64,000 nt of DNA from Chryseobacterium cheonjiense (GTDB taxonomy: Bacteria; Bacteroidota; Bacteroidia; Flavobacteriales; Weeksellaceae): NCBI RefSeq assembly GCF_012927265.1, contig NZ_JABBGF010000001.1:1610502-1674501 (forward strand), in the 5' to 3' direction. Made by a program: the position numbers and the translations under genes. Numbering within the stretch: the first letter of the stretch is position 1; each line of letters opens with the position of its first letter. Below the pieces are notes generated by a model. That model saw only the letters and a list, made by a program, of their open reading frames with translations. It made no database searches and was not told the DNA's origin. This document shows positions 56,508 to 64,000 of the stretch, in pieces.

Positions 56508-57121
56508 GAATAATAAAAAACATATTTAACCTCATAATAATATCAGCGGAAATGATGATTCTGCTGATATGCCTTGCCAATGCCTGGGTTTTTGCACTCA
56601 CGGATGGGAGAACTTACAACAAGATCTCCAAAATTCCGCCGAGAGAAGTGGCTCTGGTGCTGGGAACTTCACCAAAAATGCGATCCGGGCAATCCAATCC
56701 GTACTTTACCAAACGAATGGATGCGGCAGCCTTGCTTTATCATCACGGAAAAATCAAAAAAATCCTGGTAAGCGGTGAAAAAAGCAAAGGATACGATGAG
56801 CCTGCTGCGATGAAAAACTATTTGATCTATCAGGAAGGAGTTCCTGAAGACATAATCATAGAAGATCCGAAAGGTTTCAATACTTACCGAAGTATTTTGC
56901 GTTGCAAAGATGTATATAAAAAAGATAATGTCATTATTGTATCACAGGGATTTCATAATCTCCGGGCGCTTCTTTTCGCAAGAAACAATAATATGAATGC
57001 CTTGGGATTTGATGCCCGCGACGTTACCAAGCCCGAGAGCTACTACAGAAACCAGTTCCGGGAGATTCTAGCCAGAACGGTTGCTGTTGTGTATTTTGCG
57101 TTAGGCATTTCCCCGGATTAG
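56504..57121 (+). CDS. ElyC/SanA/YdcF family protein
   Basis: A 205-residue DUF218 protein with a membrane anchor (residues 8-28) and a periplasmic domain with VALVLGTSPKMRSGQSNP near residue 46 and KILVSGEKSKGYDEPAAMK near 85, both family signatures. Members influence cell-envelope integrity and vancomycin sensitivity. TTG at 56504 is the only good start; it overlaps the previous stop by 4 bases, implying translational coupling. It is convergent with tamL and overlaps its stop by 4 bases. Confidence 0.85.
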   Translation: MRIIKNIFNLIIISAEMMILLICLANAWVFALTDGRTYNKISKIPPREVALVLGTSPKMRSGQSNPYFTKRMDAAALLYHHGKIKKILVSGEKSKGYDEPAAMKNYLIYQEGVPEDIIIEDPKGFNTYRSILRCKDVYKKDNVIIVSQGFHNLRALLFARNNNMNALGFDARDVTKPESYYRNQFREILARTVAVVYFALGISPD

Positions 57122-59715
57122 AACGGATATCCGAAGGCAATATTCAGTGTCGGTTTAAACGGCTGGAAATACTTCAGCCTCCATCGGTCGCCTTCCGGTT
57201 TGTTGGGATCATACATTTTGTAGGCAAGATCGAGTCTTAATGTGATATAAGCAATATTCACCCTTAATCCAAAACCGCTTCCTATACCAACTTGTTTCAG
57301 GAATTTATTAAACTTAAATTCATCTGACGCCACTTCATTAGAATTTTTCAACGACCAGATGTTACCGATATCCGTAAAAAGCGCTCCTTCATAAGTGTCA
57401 TTAAAAGGCACCCTGAATTCAACGTTGGTTGTAAGCTTCATATTTTCGGTCATGTAGGTACGCACACGCTCGTCAATTTGAGAGTCTCCGGGACCCAATC
57501 CTCCAAAAGGAACCCACGCCCTGATATCGTTTGCCCCACCATTAAAATACGAACGTATTACCGGCATACTGGAAGAGTTTCCGTACGGGATACCAATTCC
57601 TACAAACTGTCGGAGTACAAGAGTATTGTTGTTAAATTTAAAGTACTTTCTTACATCAAAATCAAATTTAACGAACTGTGCGTAAGGAACCCCGAAAATA
57701 GTTCTTTCCGGGCTGGTAACAATTCCGCCCTCATTTCTTTTCTGATTAAAAATACTGAAGATATTACCGGCAAGCTCTACTTTACCATTAAAATAAAAAG
57801 AGTTCGGATAATCTTTTTTACCAATTTCATTATAAACGAAATTATAAATGAAGGAAGAGATTAAAACATCCTGAGTCTGTCTGTCTTTATTGATTAATGT
57901 TCCTACAAAAGCGATAAACCTGTCGGCGCCTTGCTGATTAAGCGATGCGGTATATTCCGTATCTAATGTAATACGTCTTGAAACTTCATCTATGGTAAGC
58001 TGACCCGCACTGAACTGCTGCGCTACAGAAGGTTTAAAAGCAAAATAATCGTCAAATATTTCACTTCTGATCGCTTCATCGTTCACAAAATAATCATAAT
58101 AGGCATCCTTATTTTTTGTTAAACTTAACTGTGTATTGAATAAAGTAAGCCTGTGAGATACCTTGTCGTTTACGGTTGCGAGATAATTTAAGCCTGTATT
58201 AAAGTTTACCCTTCCGAGACCGATATTATTCTGAACCGAAGCTCCCAATACGATGGATGAAGTAGGGCTGTATCTTTTTGGCAGTAATTTATAATAATCG
58301 AAAGGCAGCAATAACCTCGGGAAATTCAGGGAAGCCTGCGCGGAAATTTCATAAGCCAGAACCCTGCTGCTGATATCTTTCGTACTTCTTATCGAACCAA
58401 AGGTTCCTGCAAGACTTGTAGAAAGGTTTTCAGCTCCTCCAAATACATTTCTTGTTGTAAGATCCACCGAAGGGGACACCCCAAGATTCAGCAACTGGGA
58501 GTAATTAACATCCGTACCCAGCTTCAGCTCATATTTCGGAAGCGGTTTGAGCACATACATCACATCAACAATACTGTCGTTGGGAGCAACGCCGCCGCCA
58601 TGCCTTAAAGAATCTCTCGACTTAAGGATGCTGAAATTATTCATTGCCAAAAGATTCCTTCTTGTAAGATCAAATTTTTTCTGATCATACACCTGCTTAT
58701 TTCCAACCGTAATGGCGCGCCATATTGCTCTTGAGTCATACTGATTGTCAATCTTATGAAAACGTATTCCTCTTAAGCTGTCTTTTTTTGTATTTTTAGG
58801 ATAATCTCCCACTTCATCGACGATGGCAATATCAATATTTCCAATTGTCGATACTTTGTAAGGTCTATCGAGTGAGTCTTTATGAATTTCGAGCGTTAAA
58901 GGAACCTGTTTTCTGCTTTTGATCGAATCGGCTACAAAATAAATTTCATCCCCGAGATTATTAAATTTATAATAGCCATAATCTTTCATCAGTTCGTTGA
59001 TTCTTGTCACTTCTTTTTCAAGAACGGTCTGATCCAATATCTGTCCCTGTCTGATAAGACTTTCTCTTATTTTCTGCTGATAGATATTTTTTACCTTGGG
59101 ATCTGTAATATTGTAATAATATTCTTTGATATAAGTAGGGTCTTTATGGGTAATAAAATATGTTACTGCCGCTTTTTTGGCTGCAGAATCCAGATCATGC
59201 TTAAATTTTACTTCGGCATCCCAATATCCACGGTATGTAAGTCTTTTCTTTATTGATTCTGCACTTTTTTCGGTTTTGGTCTGGTCAAGAATTACCGGTG
59301 CCGATCCCCAGCTATGATATAACCTGTCGAAAAAAAGACTTTTACCCACACTGCTTTTCATATTGTATTTAATGAAAAGAGAATCTCTCAGCTTTTGGTT
59401 CCGCAATTCATTCGGATATGTCATATACTCATTCAGAAGTGTATCGTACTTCGGATTTGCGGCATTATACAGCCATAAACTGAGCGGCATGAAAAGAAAC
59501 TGCCGTTTATTGGGTTTTTGCTGAACATAACCCTTCAGTTCGCCGTCGAAAGGAGCTTTTTGATCTTCAAACTGGAAATTATTCTGCACCAGAAGATAAT
59601 CTCCTTCCGGAACCTTTTTAGTAGTACTACAAGCATAAAGGAGACCTACAAATGTTGCAAATGATATAATTTTATAATACTTTTGAGGAGAATTCTTATA
59701 ATGCTTACAGCTCAT
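57118..59715 (-). CDS. tamL: TamL, TamA/BamA-like outer-membrane lipoprotein
   Basis: An 865-residue Bacteroidota-specific TamL: a lipobox LLYACSTTK (lipidated Cys) is followed by POTRA-like domains (residues 60-330, approximate, including IKKRLTYRGYWDAEVKFKHD) and a C-terminal beta-barrel ending in NIAFGYPF. It acts with TamB in assembling outer-membrane and surface lipoproteins. The start at 59715 overlaps the divergent TrmH-type gene by 15 bases. tamB is not next to it, unlike in other flavobacteria. Confidence 0.88.
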   Translation of the reverse strand: MSCKHYKNSPQKYYKIISFATFVGLLYACSTTKKVPEGDYLLVQNNFQFEDQKAPFDGELKGYVQQKPNKRQFLFMPLSLWLYNAANPKYDTLLNEYMTYPNELRNQKLRDSLFIKYNMKSSVGKSLFFDRLYHSWGSAPVILDQTKTEKSAESIKKRLTYRGYWDAEVKFKHDLDSAAKKAAVTYFITHKDPTYIKEYYYNITDPKVKNIYQQKIRESLIRQGQILDQTVLEKEVTRINELMKDYGYYKFNNLGDEIYFVADSIKSRKQVPLTLEIHKDSLDRPYKVSTIGNIDIAIVDEVGDYPKNTKKDSLRGIRFHKIDNQYDSRAIWRAITVGNKQVYDQKKFDLTRRNLLAMNNFSILKSRDSLRHGGGVAPNDSIVDVMYVLKPLPKYELKLGTDVNYSQLLNLGVSPSVDLTTRNVFGGAENLSTSLAGTFGSIRSTKDISSRVLAYEISAQASLNFPRLLLPFDYYKLLPKRYSPTSSIVLGASVQNNIGLGRVNFNTGLNYLATVNDKVSHRLTLFNTQLSLTKNKDAYYDYFVNDEAIRSEIFDDYFAFKPSVAQQFSAGQLTIDEVSRRITLDTEYTASLNQQGADRFIAFVGTLINKDRQTQDVLISSFIYNFVYNEIGKKDYPNSFYFNGKVELAGNIFSIFNQKRNEGGIVTSPERTIFGVPYAQFVKFDFDVRKYFKFNNNTLVLRQFVGIGIPYGNSSSMPVIRSYFNGGANDIRAWVPFGGLGPGDSQIDERVRTYMTENMKLTTNVEFRVPFNDTYEGALFTDIGNIWSLKNSNEVASDEFKFNKFLKQVGIGSGFGLRVNIAYITLRLDLAYKMYDPNKPEGDRWRLKYFQPFKPTLNIAFGYPF
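59655..59685 (+). promoter_or_regulatory. Promoter for the TrmH-family gene (TTG-N20-TACTTTTG)
   Basis: TTG at 59655-59657, 20-base spacer, TACTTTTG at 59678-59685, and a GAGGAG Shine-Dalgarno-like run at 59685-59690, 10 bases before the ATG. The promoter lies inside the 5' end of tamL. Confidence 0.65.
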
Positions 59716-60435
59716 ACAATAAAAGTTTTACAATCTTTGGATAAAAAGAAGTTCAGACAAAAATACAATTTGTTTTTGGTTGAAGGTAATAAAACGATCA
59801 CTGAACTTTTCAAATCTAACTTTAAAATTAAAGAAATATTTTCTACCGATCCGCAAAAATTGGACCGAGGAGATGTTCCGCTGACTCATATTTCTGATAA
59901 TGAGCTGAAAAAAATAAGTTTCCTACAACATCCCAAAGATTCTGTAGCGATCTGCTACCTTAATGAAGAGAAAAAACAGGATGACGGAAATCTTCAGCTT
60001 GTTCTTGATGGCATCCAGGATCCCGGCAATATGGGAACAATTATTCGGTTGGCAGACTGGTTCGGGATCGAACAGATTATCTGCAGCAAGGATACGGTTG
60101 ATTTTTATAATCCGAAAGTGATTATGGCCAGTATGGGATCTTTCACAAGGGTGAATATTGTGTATACTGACTTGGCAGAATATCTTTCCCAGACAGAGAA
60201 TGTAAACATCGGAACCGATATGGAAGGGGAGAACATCTATTCGTTCAGGAAACCTGAAAAGATGAATCTGATTCTCGGAAATGAAGGAAATGGAATGCGT
60301 CCTGAAACCGAAAGACTTTTAGAAAAAAGTGTAATGATCCCCAGATTTGGGCAATCACAGTCTACCGAGAGCCTGAATGTCTCTATGGCAGCCGGAATTA
60401 TTTTAGGACAGCTTTTCAGTGAAAGAGGTCAATAG
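59701..60435 (+). CDS. TrmH/SpoU family RNA methyltransferase
   Basis: A 244-residue SPOUT RNA 2'-O-methyltransferase. The N-terminal RNA-binding domain contains KKKFRQKYNLFLVEGNKTI, and the SpoU motifs are LDGIQDPGNMGTIIRLADW (motif 1, near residue 103), LILGNEGNGMRPE (motif 2, near 193) and STESLNVSMAAGI (motif 3, near 220). It modifies rRNA or tRNA; the site is unknown. The ATG at 59701 has a GAGGAG run ahead of it. It overlaps tamL on the other strand by 15 bases. Confidence 0.92.
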   Translation: MLTAHTIKVLQSLDKKKFRQKYNLFLVEGNKTITELFKSNFKIKEIFSTDPQKLDRGDVPLTHISDNELKKISFLQHPKDSVAICYLNEEKKQDDGNLQLVLDGIQDPGNMGTIIRLADWFGIEQIICSKDTVDFYNPKVIMASMGSFTRVNIVYTDLAEYLSQTENVNIGTDMEGENIYSFRKPEKMNLILGNEGNGMRPETERLLEKSVMIPRFGQSQSTESLNVSMAAGIILGQLFSERGQ

Positions 60436-60503
60436 GGTTTGAGAGTGGGAGAGTTGATGAGTTAGACATAATTCAAAACACTCAAACGCCCCCACACTCA
60501 GAC

Positions 60504-61001
60504 TCAAATAAGTTGTTCCATACTGGAAACGCTTTGATTTTTCTGATAATTCTCCAGTCTTTTTCTGATGAATCTCAAGGCAATCGGAGCAAGATATATT
60601 AATGCAACTCCGGCTATCTTTCTTTTCCAGTTTGAGCTCTTTAGGCTTTTTCTGGCATAGTTTCCTACAAGAGCAGTAACGCCCAGTTTAATCAGAGTAT
60701 CTACAGCATCGCCTTTGAATGCAGAGCCCGCAATACCCATTGCCGTATTTTTATTGATAAGTGCTCCTTTTATTTCGGAAGTGATCTGTTTGGCGATGAC
60801 GTCTTTTTTCAGTACTACTTTTTCGTCACCGTCTTCATCTACTTTTTCTTCCAGGTACTGATCTGTCAAACCATTGGTGAATGCACTTAAACTTTCTTTT
60901 GTATTCTTGAATGTAAGAAGATCTTCCAGTCCTTCGATTTCCTGTTTCAACAGTTCTTTCTTTCTTCTTAATTCTTCTAAGCTCTCATACTTTCTGCCCA
61001 T
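60504..61001 (-). CDS. Hypothetical envelope-cluster protein
   Basis: A 165-residue protein. The N-terminus is a coiled-coil (RRKKELLKQEIEGLEDLL), the middle is soluble, and the C-terminus has one or two hydrophobic segments (LIKLGVTALVGNYA, AGVALIYLAPIAL). No family recognised. It overlaps neither neighbour, but forms a 3-gene cluster with a phage-holin-like gene 4 bases away and a YtxH gene, a layout common in Bacteroidota stress clusters. Confidence 0.6.
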   Translation of the reverse strand: MGRKYESLEELRRKKELLKQEIEGLEDLLTFKNTKESLSAFTNGLTDQYLEEKVDEDGDEKVVLKKDVIAKQITSEIKGALINKNTAMGIAGSAFKGDAVDTLIKLGVTALVGNYARKSLKSSNWKRKIAGVALIYLAPIALRFIRKRLENYQKNQSVSSMEQLI

Positions 61002-61004
61002 AGT

Positions 61005-61313
61005 TTAATGATTTAAAAATTTAATAACCTGATCTGCCACATAATTTACGATTTTCTTTTTACATACCATGAGAATCATCATAATCAGGAAGTAAAATGC
61101 CGCCACGATTAGAAATCCGTAAGAGGTGCCTCCTACTGCTTTTCCGATGAGGAAAGCGATCCCAAAGTTGAACAGGATAATGAAAAAACCAAAGGCTACC
61201 AACATTAAAACAAGATAGGTAATAACTCCGGCTGAAAGCGAAGATTTTTCAGTGGCTTCAATTTTCAGCAGGTCAATTCTTTTCGATGCGTATTCTTTAA
61301 TAGTTTCAATCAT
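61005..61313 (-). CDS. Phage holin family/YqjE-like membrane protein
   Basis: A 102-residue protein with two membrane segments (residues 30-52 and 68-86) and charged ends. The layout IEATEKSSLSAGVITYLVLMLVAFGF matches the phage-holin-superfamily III/YqjE group. Its name reflects fold similarity only; no lysis function is implied. It is in the 3-gene cluster between the hypothetical and YtxH genes. Confidence 0.75.
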   Translation of the reverse strand: MIETIKEYASKRIDLLKIEATEKSSLSAGVITYLVLMLVAFGFFIILFNFGIAFLIGKAVGGTSYGFLIVAAFYFLIMMILMVCKKKIVNYVADQVIKFLNH

Positions 61314-61394
61314 TGTTTTTATTTAAAGTTACAAAAAAAGGAACTTTTGTTTATAAAGTTCCTTCTCATAATTTACCTAAAAAAATAAATTATT

Positions 61395-61742
61395 TTATTG
61401 TTTTAGATCATTCAGTTCAGATTCTACATTTTTTACTACATCTGCAGTTTTTGAAACAATCTGATCTTTGTATTTATCGTATCCGTCTTTCACTGTGTGA
61501 GCTACGCTACTTGCTGTTTCTTTGAAAGTAGAAGAAATATTGCTGTACTTGTCTTTTACTTTTTCAGAAACTTCTCCGTATTTGTTTTTAGCCTGATCTT
61601 TAATGTCATTGGCTTTCTCTTTAATTTTCTTTCTGGTTTCTTTACCTTCTTCCGGAGCATAAAGCATTCCTAAAATTACACCCGCTGCAGCACCTGCAAG
61701 AAGCCCTGCCAAAATACCCGCTGTATTGTTTTTCTTAGACAT
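61395..61742 (-). CDS. YtxH domain-containing protein
   Basis: A 115-residue protein with an N-terminal membrane segment (ILAGLLAGAAAGVILGMLY, residues 9-27) and a helical, highly charged C-terminal domain (KKIKEKANDIKDQAKNKYGE). This is the YtxH layout of general-stress proteins in Gram-positives and Bacteroidota. It precedes the holin-like gene by 81 bases. Confidence 0.85.
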   Translation of the reverse strand: MSKKNNTAGILAGLLAGAAAGVILGMLYAPEEGKETRKKIKEKANDIKDQAKNKYGEVSEKVKDKYSNISSTFKETASSVAHTVKDGYDKYKDQIVSKTADVVKNVESELNDLKQ

Positions 61743-61836
61743 TTTTCGTTTTTTTAATAGTTAATAATACTAGTTTTACTTGCTTAATATTTGTACAATT
61801 AATATACCAAAGGGGGCAAACATGTATTAAAAAGTG

Positions 61837-62511
61837 TTAAATGTTTTTGATGTATGAAAGTATGCTGTCTATGGTTTGTCTTTTGGAAAGGCTGGTATTA
61901 TCAATAACGATAGCATCCTCTGCCTGTTTTAGCGGTGCTATTTCCCGCTCACTGTCAATCTTATCGCGTATAATAAGGTTCTTTTTCACCTGTTCTTCAT
62001 CCGCTTCGATTCCAAGGGTTAAGAGTTCCTGATAACGTCTTTTTGTTCTTTCATCAATACTTGCTGTCAGGAAAAATTTATAGTCCGCATTTGGCAGAAC
62101 TACTGTCCCTATGTCACGTCCATCCATAATAATACCGCCTTTTTCTGCCAATGAGCGTTGTGATTGCAGGAGGAAATCTCTTACTTCTTTCTGTTTTGCG
62201 ACAAAACTTACATTTTCTGACACTTCATTGGTACGGATTGCCTTTGAAATATCAATATGATTCAGAAAAAGAACCAGCTCGCTGTTATCATTTTTAAATT
62301 CGAGCTCAATCTCATCAAAAGAAGAAAACAGCTTTTCGAGATCTATTAATCCGTCTTCATTAAGGCAGTTCTGCAGAGCAAACCAGGTAACTCCTCTGTA
62401 GAGCGCACCAGTATCAAGATGAATGATACCAAGTTTTTGGGCAATAATTTTAGATATTGAACTTTTTCCGGTAGACGAGTACCCATCGATAGCGATAACA
62501 GGTTTTTTCAT
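61837..62511 (-). CDS. cmk: (d)CMP kinase
   Basis: A 224-residue cytidylate kinase making CDP and dCDP from CMP and dCMP. Walker A is GYSSTGKSSISKIIA (residues 9-23), the substrate-binding HLDTGALYRGVTW near residue 32 and the conserved IIMDGRDIGTVVLPNADYKFF near 130 are visible. It lies next to porQ on the same strand with 171 bases between; this gene pair is conserved in Bacteroidota. Confidence 0.95.
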   Translation of the reverse strand: MKKPVIAIDGYSSTGKSSISKIIAQKLGIIHLDTGALYRGVTWFALQNCLNEDGLIDLEKLFSSFDEIELEFKNDNSELVLFLNHIDISKAIRTNEVSENVSFVAKQKEVRDFLLQSQRSLAEKGGIIMDGRDIGTVVLPNADYKFFLTASIDERTKRRYQELLTLGIEADEEQVKKNLIIRDKIDSEREIAPLKQAEDAIVIDNTSLSKRQTIDSILSYIKNI

Positions 62512-62630
62512 GACACAAATTTCCAGATTTTTTATTAAAAACCAAGTAAATTATAGCGGATTTTATCGATGATTTTGTAACTAGTGATGTGTATTGTTCC
62601 AGAACCTGCTTTCCATCAAACTTTTAAATA

Positions 62631-62657
62631 AAAATCCCTGAAAGAAATTTCAGGGAC
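62631..62657 (-). terminator. Terminator after porQ (minus strand)
   Basis: TCCCTGAAA (62635-62643) and TTTCAGGGA (62648-62656) form a 9-bp stem with a GAAA loop. The upstream A-rich plus sequence gives U-residues in the minus transcript. Confidence 0.75.
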
Positions 62658-62682
62658 AGCTTATATTAATTTATTTACTTAA

Positions 62683-63675
62683 TTATTCTCCGGCATGACT
62701 GACGAGATCTATAGAAACACCAATCTGATTGACATTAGTGGAATTGTGATATCTAACGTGCGCATAATCGATCCTGAATCTTGACAATTTAATCCCGAAA
62801 CCTGCGGAAAGCCCCGAAAAGTTTCTCTGATCTGCTACTGCAAGCTCATTTCCACGTTTTACGTTATATCCAAGTCTGATATTAAATCCTTTTTCCGGAA
62901 ACAATTCTGCTCCGAGAGAGAAATGATCGGCAATTTTTCTTCCTACATTAACTTCCTGGCCGTTTACATTGTATGGCGAAGAAATATTAAATTCCTGAAG
63001 ATCGTGTGCAGTAATGGTAATCGCAAGTGGAATGGCTTTAAAAATCCTGGTATATCCCAAATCTACACGAAAAGGAAGATTTTCCCTTGTCCCGTTGAAC
63101 GACTTAAACTGATAGCCAAAATTCCTGAATATTAAAGAAGCCGTTTCCTTATTTTTTTTATTGTGATACGTAATTCCTGCGTTTCCTGAGATGGCAGAAG
63201 AAGTATAGTTGTCAATTTTAGAAGTGATAAAATTCAATCCGCCACCGATGGTCCAGTCTTCTTCAAACTGATAGGCATATCCGGCACCGATAGCAACGTC
63301 GGAAGCTTTGAATGTTCCGTTTTCGAAACCGCTTTCATCTGTTCTAGGAATATCTCCGTAGCTCATATACCGTGCATTGATGGTAGCCATATGGCCGTTA
63401 TCAAAATCTTTAGCATAGGCTATTGTTCCGTATTTTGAATCAGCAAGATAAGCAGCAGCGTTCACAGAAAGCTGGTTATCAGAATCTCTATTGAGCAAAG
63501 ACGGGTTTGCAATGGCAAAGGAAACATCATGATCTCTTACGGAAATTGCATCGCCGCCGAGTGCAGCCTGCCTCGCGGAAACCGGAATGTTCAAAAACGG
63601 GTAAACGTTTGTTCCTGTTTGTGCATAAGAAACAATTCCTGAGAGAAATAATGAAAAAATAACAATTTTCTTCAA
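62683..63675 (-). CDS. porQ: Type IX secretion system protein PorQ
   Basis: A 330-residue outer-membrane beta-barrel-like protein, a component of the type IX secretion system that also anchors PorZ to PorU. The signal peptide (MKKIVIFSLFLSGIVSYAQ) is followed by NIPVSARQAALGGDAISV and the GG-FxxS.-type barrel pattern (IGGGLNFITSKIDNYTSS, RFRIDYAHVRYHNSTNV). The match to the PorQ family and its position beside cmk are both characteristic. The rest of the T9SS genes are outside the window. Confidence 0.9.
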   Translation of the reverse strand: MKKIVIFSLFLSGIVSYAQTGTNVYPFLNIPVSARQAALGGDAISVRDHDVSFAIANPSLLNRDSDNQLSVNAAAYLADSKYGTIAYAKDFDNGHMATINARYMSYGDIPRTDESGFENGTFKASDVAIGAGYAYQFEEDWTIGGGLNFITSKIDNYTSSAISGNAGITYHNKKNKETASLIFRNFGYQFKSFNGTRENLPFRVDLGYTRIFKAIPLAITITAHDLQEFNISSPYNVNGQEVNVGRKIADHFSLGAELFPEKGFNIRLGYNVKRGNELAVADQRNFSGLSAGFGIKLSRFRIDYAHVRYHNSTNVNQIGVSIDLVSHAGE

Positions 63676-63693
63676 TTCAGTTTATTAGTAATG

Positions 63694-63723
63694 CAAAAAT
63701 AATCCTTTTTCGTACTTTTCAAA
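63694..63723 (-). promoter_or_regulatory. Promoter for porQ
   Basis: On the minus strand it reads TTTG, an 18-base spacer, then TATTTTTG (63694-63701), 18 bases before the porQ start codon. Confidence 0.55.
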
Positions 63724-63896
63724 ATATTTCTCACATTATTTACCGGTAAATTTTATGTTTTTTGAAAATCATAGTTTTAATATTAAATCTTCAAGGTTTT
63801 TTAAAACTTTAAAGGTTTGGAGAATATTCCTGAAAAGGCCATTTAAACAAGATTTAAAAATTTAACATAGAATCAAAAATCAATATTATTAATGAT

Positions 63897-63904
63897 TATA
63901 TTTG
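63897..63904 (+). promoter_or_regulatory. Probable -7 element (TATATTTG) for pyrH
   Basis: TATATTTG lies 51 bases before the pyrH start codon. No spaced TTG partner was seen. Confidence 0.4.
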
Positions 63905-63955
63905 CAAAGTCAAATTTCTGACGAATCAACAGATAAAATTTATTTAAAAATAAAG

Positions 63956-64000
63956 ATGAAATATAAAAGAATCCTTCTAAAACTTAGTGGTGAAGCCTTA
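63956..64000 (+). CDS. pyrH: UMP kinase (5' end only)
   Basis: The first 15 codons, MKYKRILLKLSGEAL, are the standard N-terminus of uridylate kinase PyrH (the KLSGEAL nucleotide-binding loop). The gene continues beyond the window. Its position divergent from porQ fits flavobacterial gene order. Confidence 0.85.
   Translation, partial: MKYKRILLKLSGEAL

Noticed and set aside
1..64000. tRNA, rRNA, tmRNA or CRISPR
   Set aside because: No cloverleaf, rRNA or regularly spaced repeat-spacer pattern was recognised by eye. A dedicated search with tRNAscan, Infernal or a CRISPR finder would be decisive.

Overview
The window looks like chromosome of a Chryseobacterium-type flavobacterium (Bacteroidota, Weeksellaceae-like). 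The evidence is low G+C, a short 288-residue RpoD, TAnnTTTG promoter elements instead of TATAAT boxes, almost no Shine-Dalgarno sequences, a type IX secretion gene (porQ), a TamL-type lipoprotein, Bacteroidota type VI secretion genes (tssG, tssN, tssK) and bacillithiol-related genes. The assignment is by recognition of gene content, not by a search. No tRNA, rRNA, CRISPR array, prophage or intact insertion sequence was seen.

Layout. 0.1-10.3 kb: M42 peptidase, DUF4294, NUDIX, a LacI regulator with a sugar kinase, a tiny double-glycine-leader peptide gene missed by length-limited gene calling, DUF421, two tiny lipoproteins, DUF4286, gyrA and a TPR protein. 10.3-14.8 kb: pncA, then a tightly packed bacillithiol-linked operon (YfiT-like transferase, DUF1569, YtxJ, Crp/Fnr regulator), then two paralogous Crp/Fnr genes with palindromic sites on either side. 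15.0-25.2 kb: a general-stress island (KGG-motif low-complexity protein, YciE/YciF ferritin-like protein, KatE catalase, Zn-alcohol dehydrogenase, CinA, two SDRs, lipoprotein, FAD/Rieske oxidoreductase, DUF6766, and a PPOX protein on the other strand). 25.6-32.6 kb: kdsA, a TonB receptor, DUF3347, a flavin monooxygenase and rpoD. 32.6-33.2 kb: a gene-free, hairpin-rich repeat region.

33.2-45.7 kb: S1/P1 nuclease, a three-gene T6SS fragment, a PLP enzyme, uvrA, a possible tiny transcription unit, a TonB receptor with DUF2490, and a MESH1-like HD hydrolase. 45.8-52.6 kb: a beta-oxidation operon (marR-fadN-fadA-membrane gene-fadE) with two identical operator-like palindromes upstream. 52.6-57.1 kb: an iron-type ABC ATPase and permease, a TlpA-like lipoprotein, a PaaE-like reductase and an ElyC/SanA protein. 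57.1-64.0 kb: tamL overlapping a divergent TrmH-family methyltransferase, three envelope-stress small proteins, cmk, porQ and the first 15 codons of pyrH.

Working together: the stress island, the bacillithiol operon and the three Crp/Fnr regulators make a roughly 14 kb block devoted to redox and stationary-phase stress. Its strongest regulatory clues are TGA-N6-TCA palindromes. The fad operon with its MarR gene and duplicated operators is the clearest self-contained regulatory circuit. The least explained items are the double-glycine peptide, the tiny unit before the 42.1 kb TonB receptor, the membrane gene inside the fad operon, and several families of hairpin repeats.
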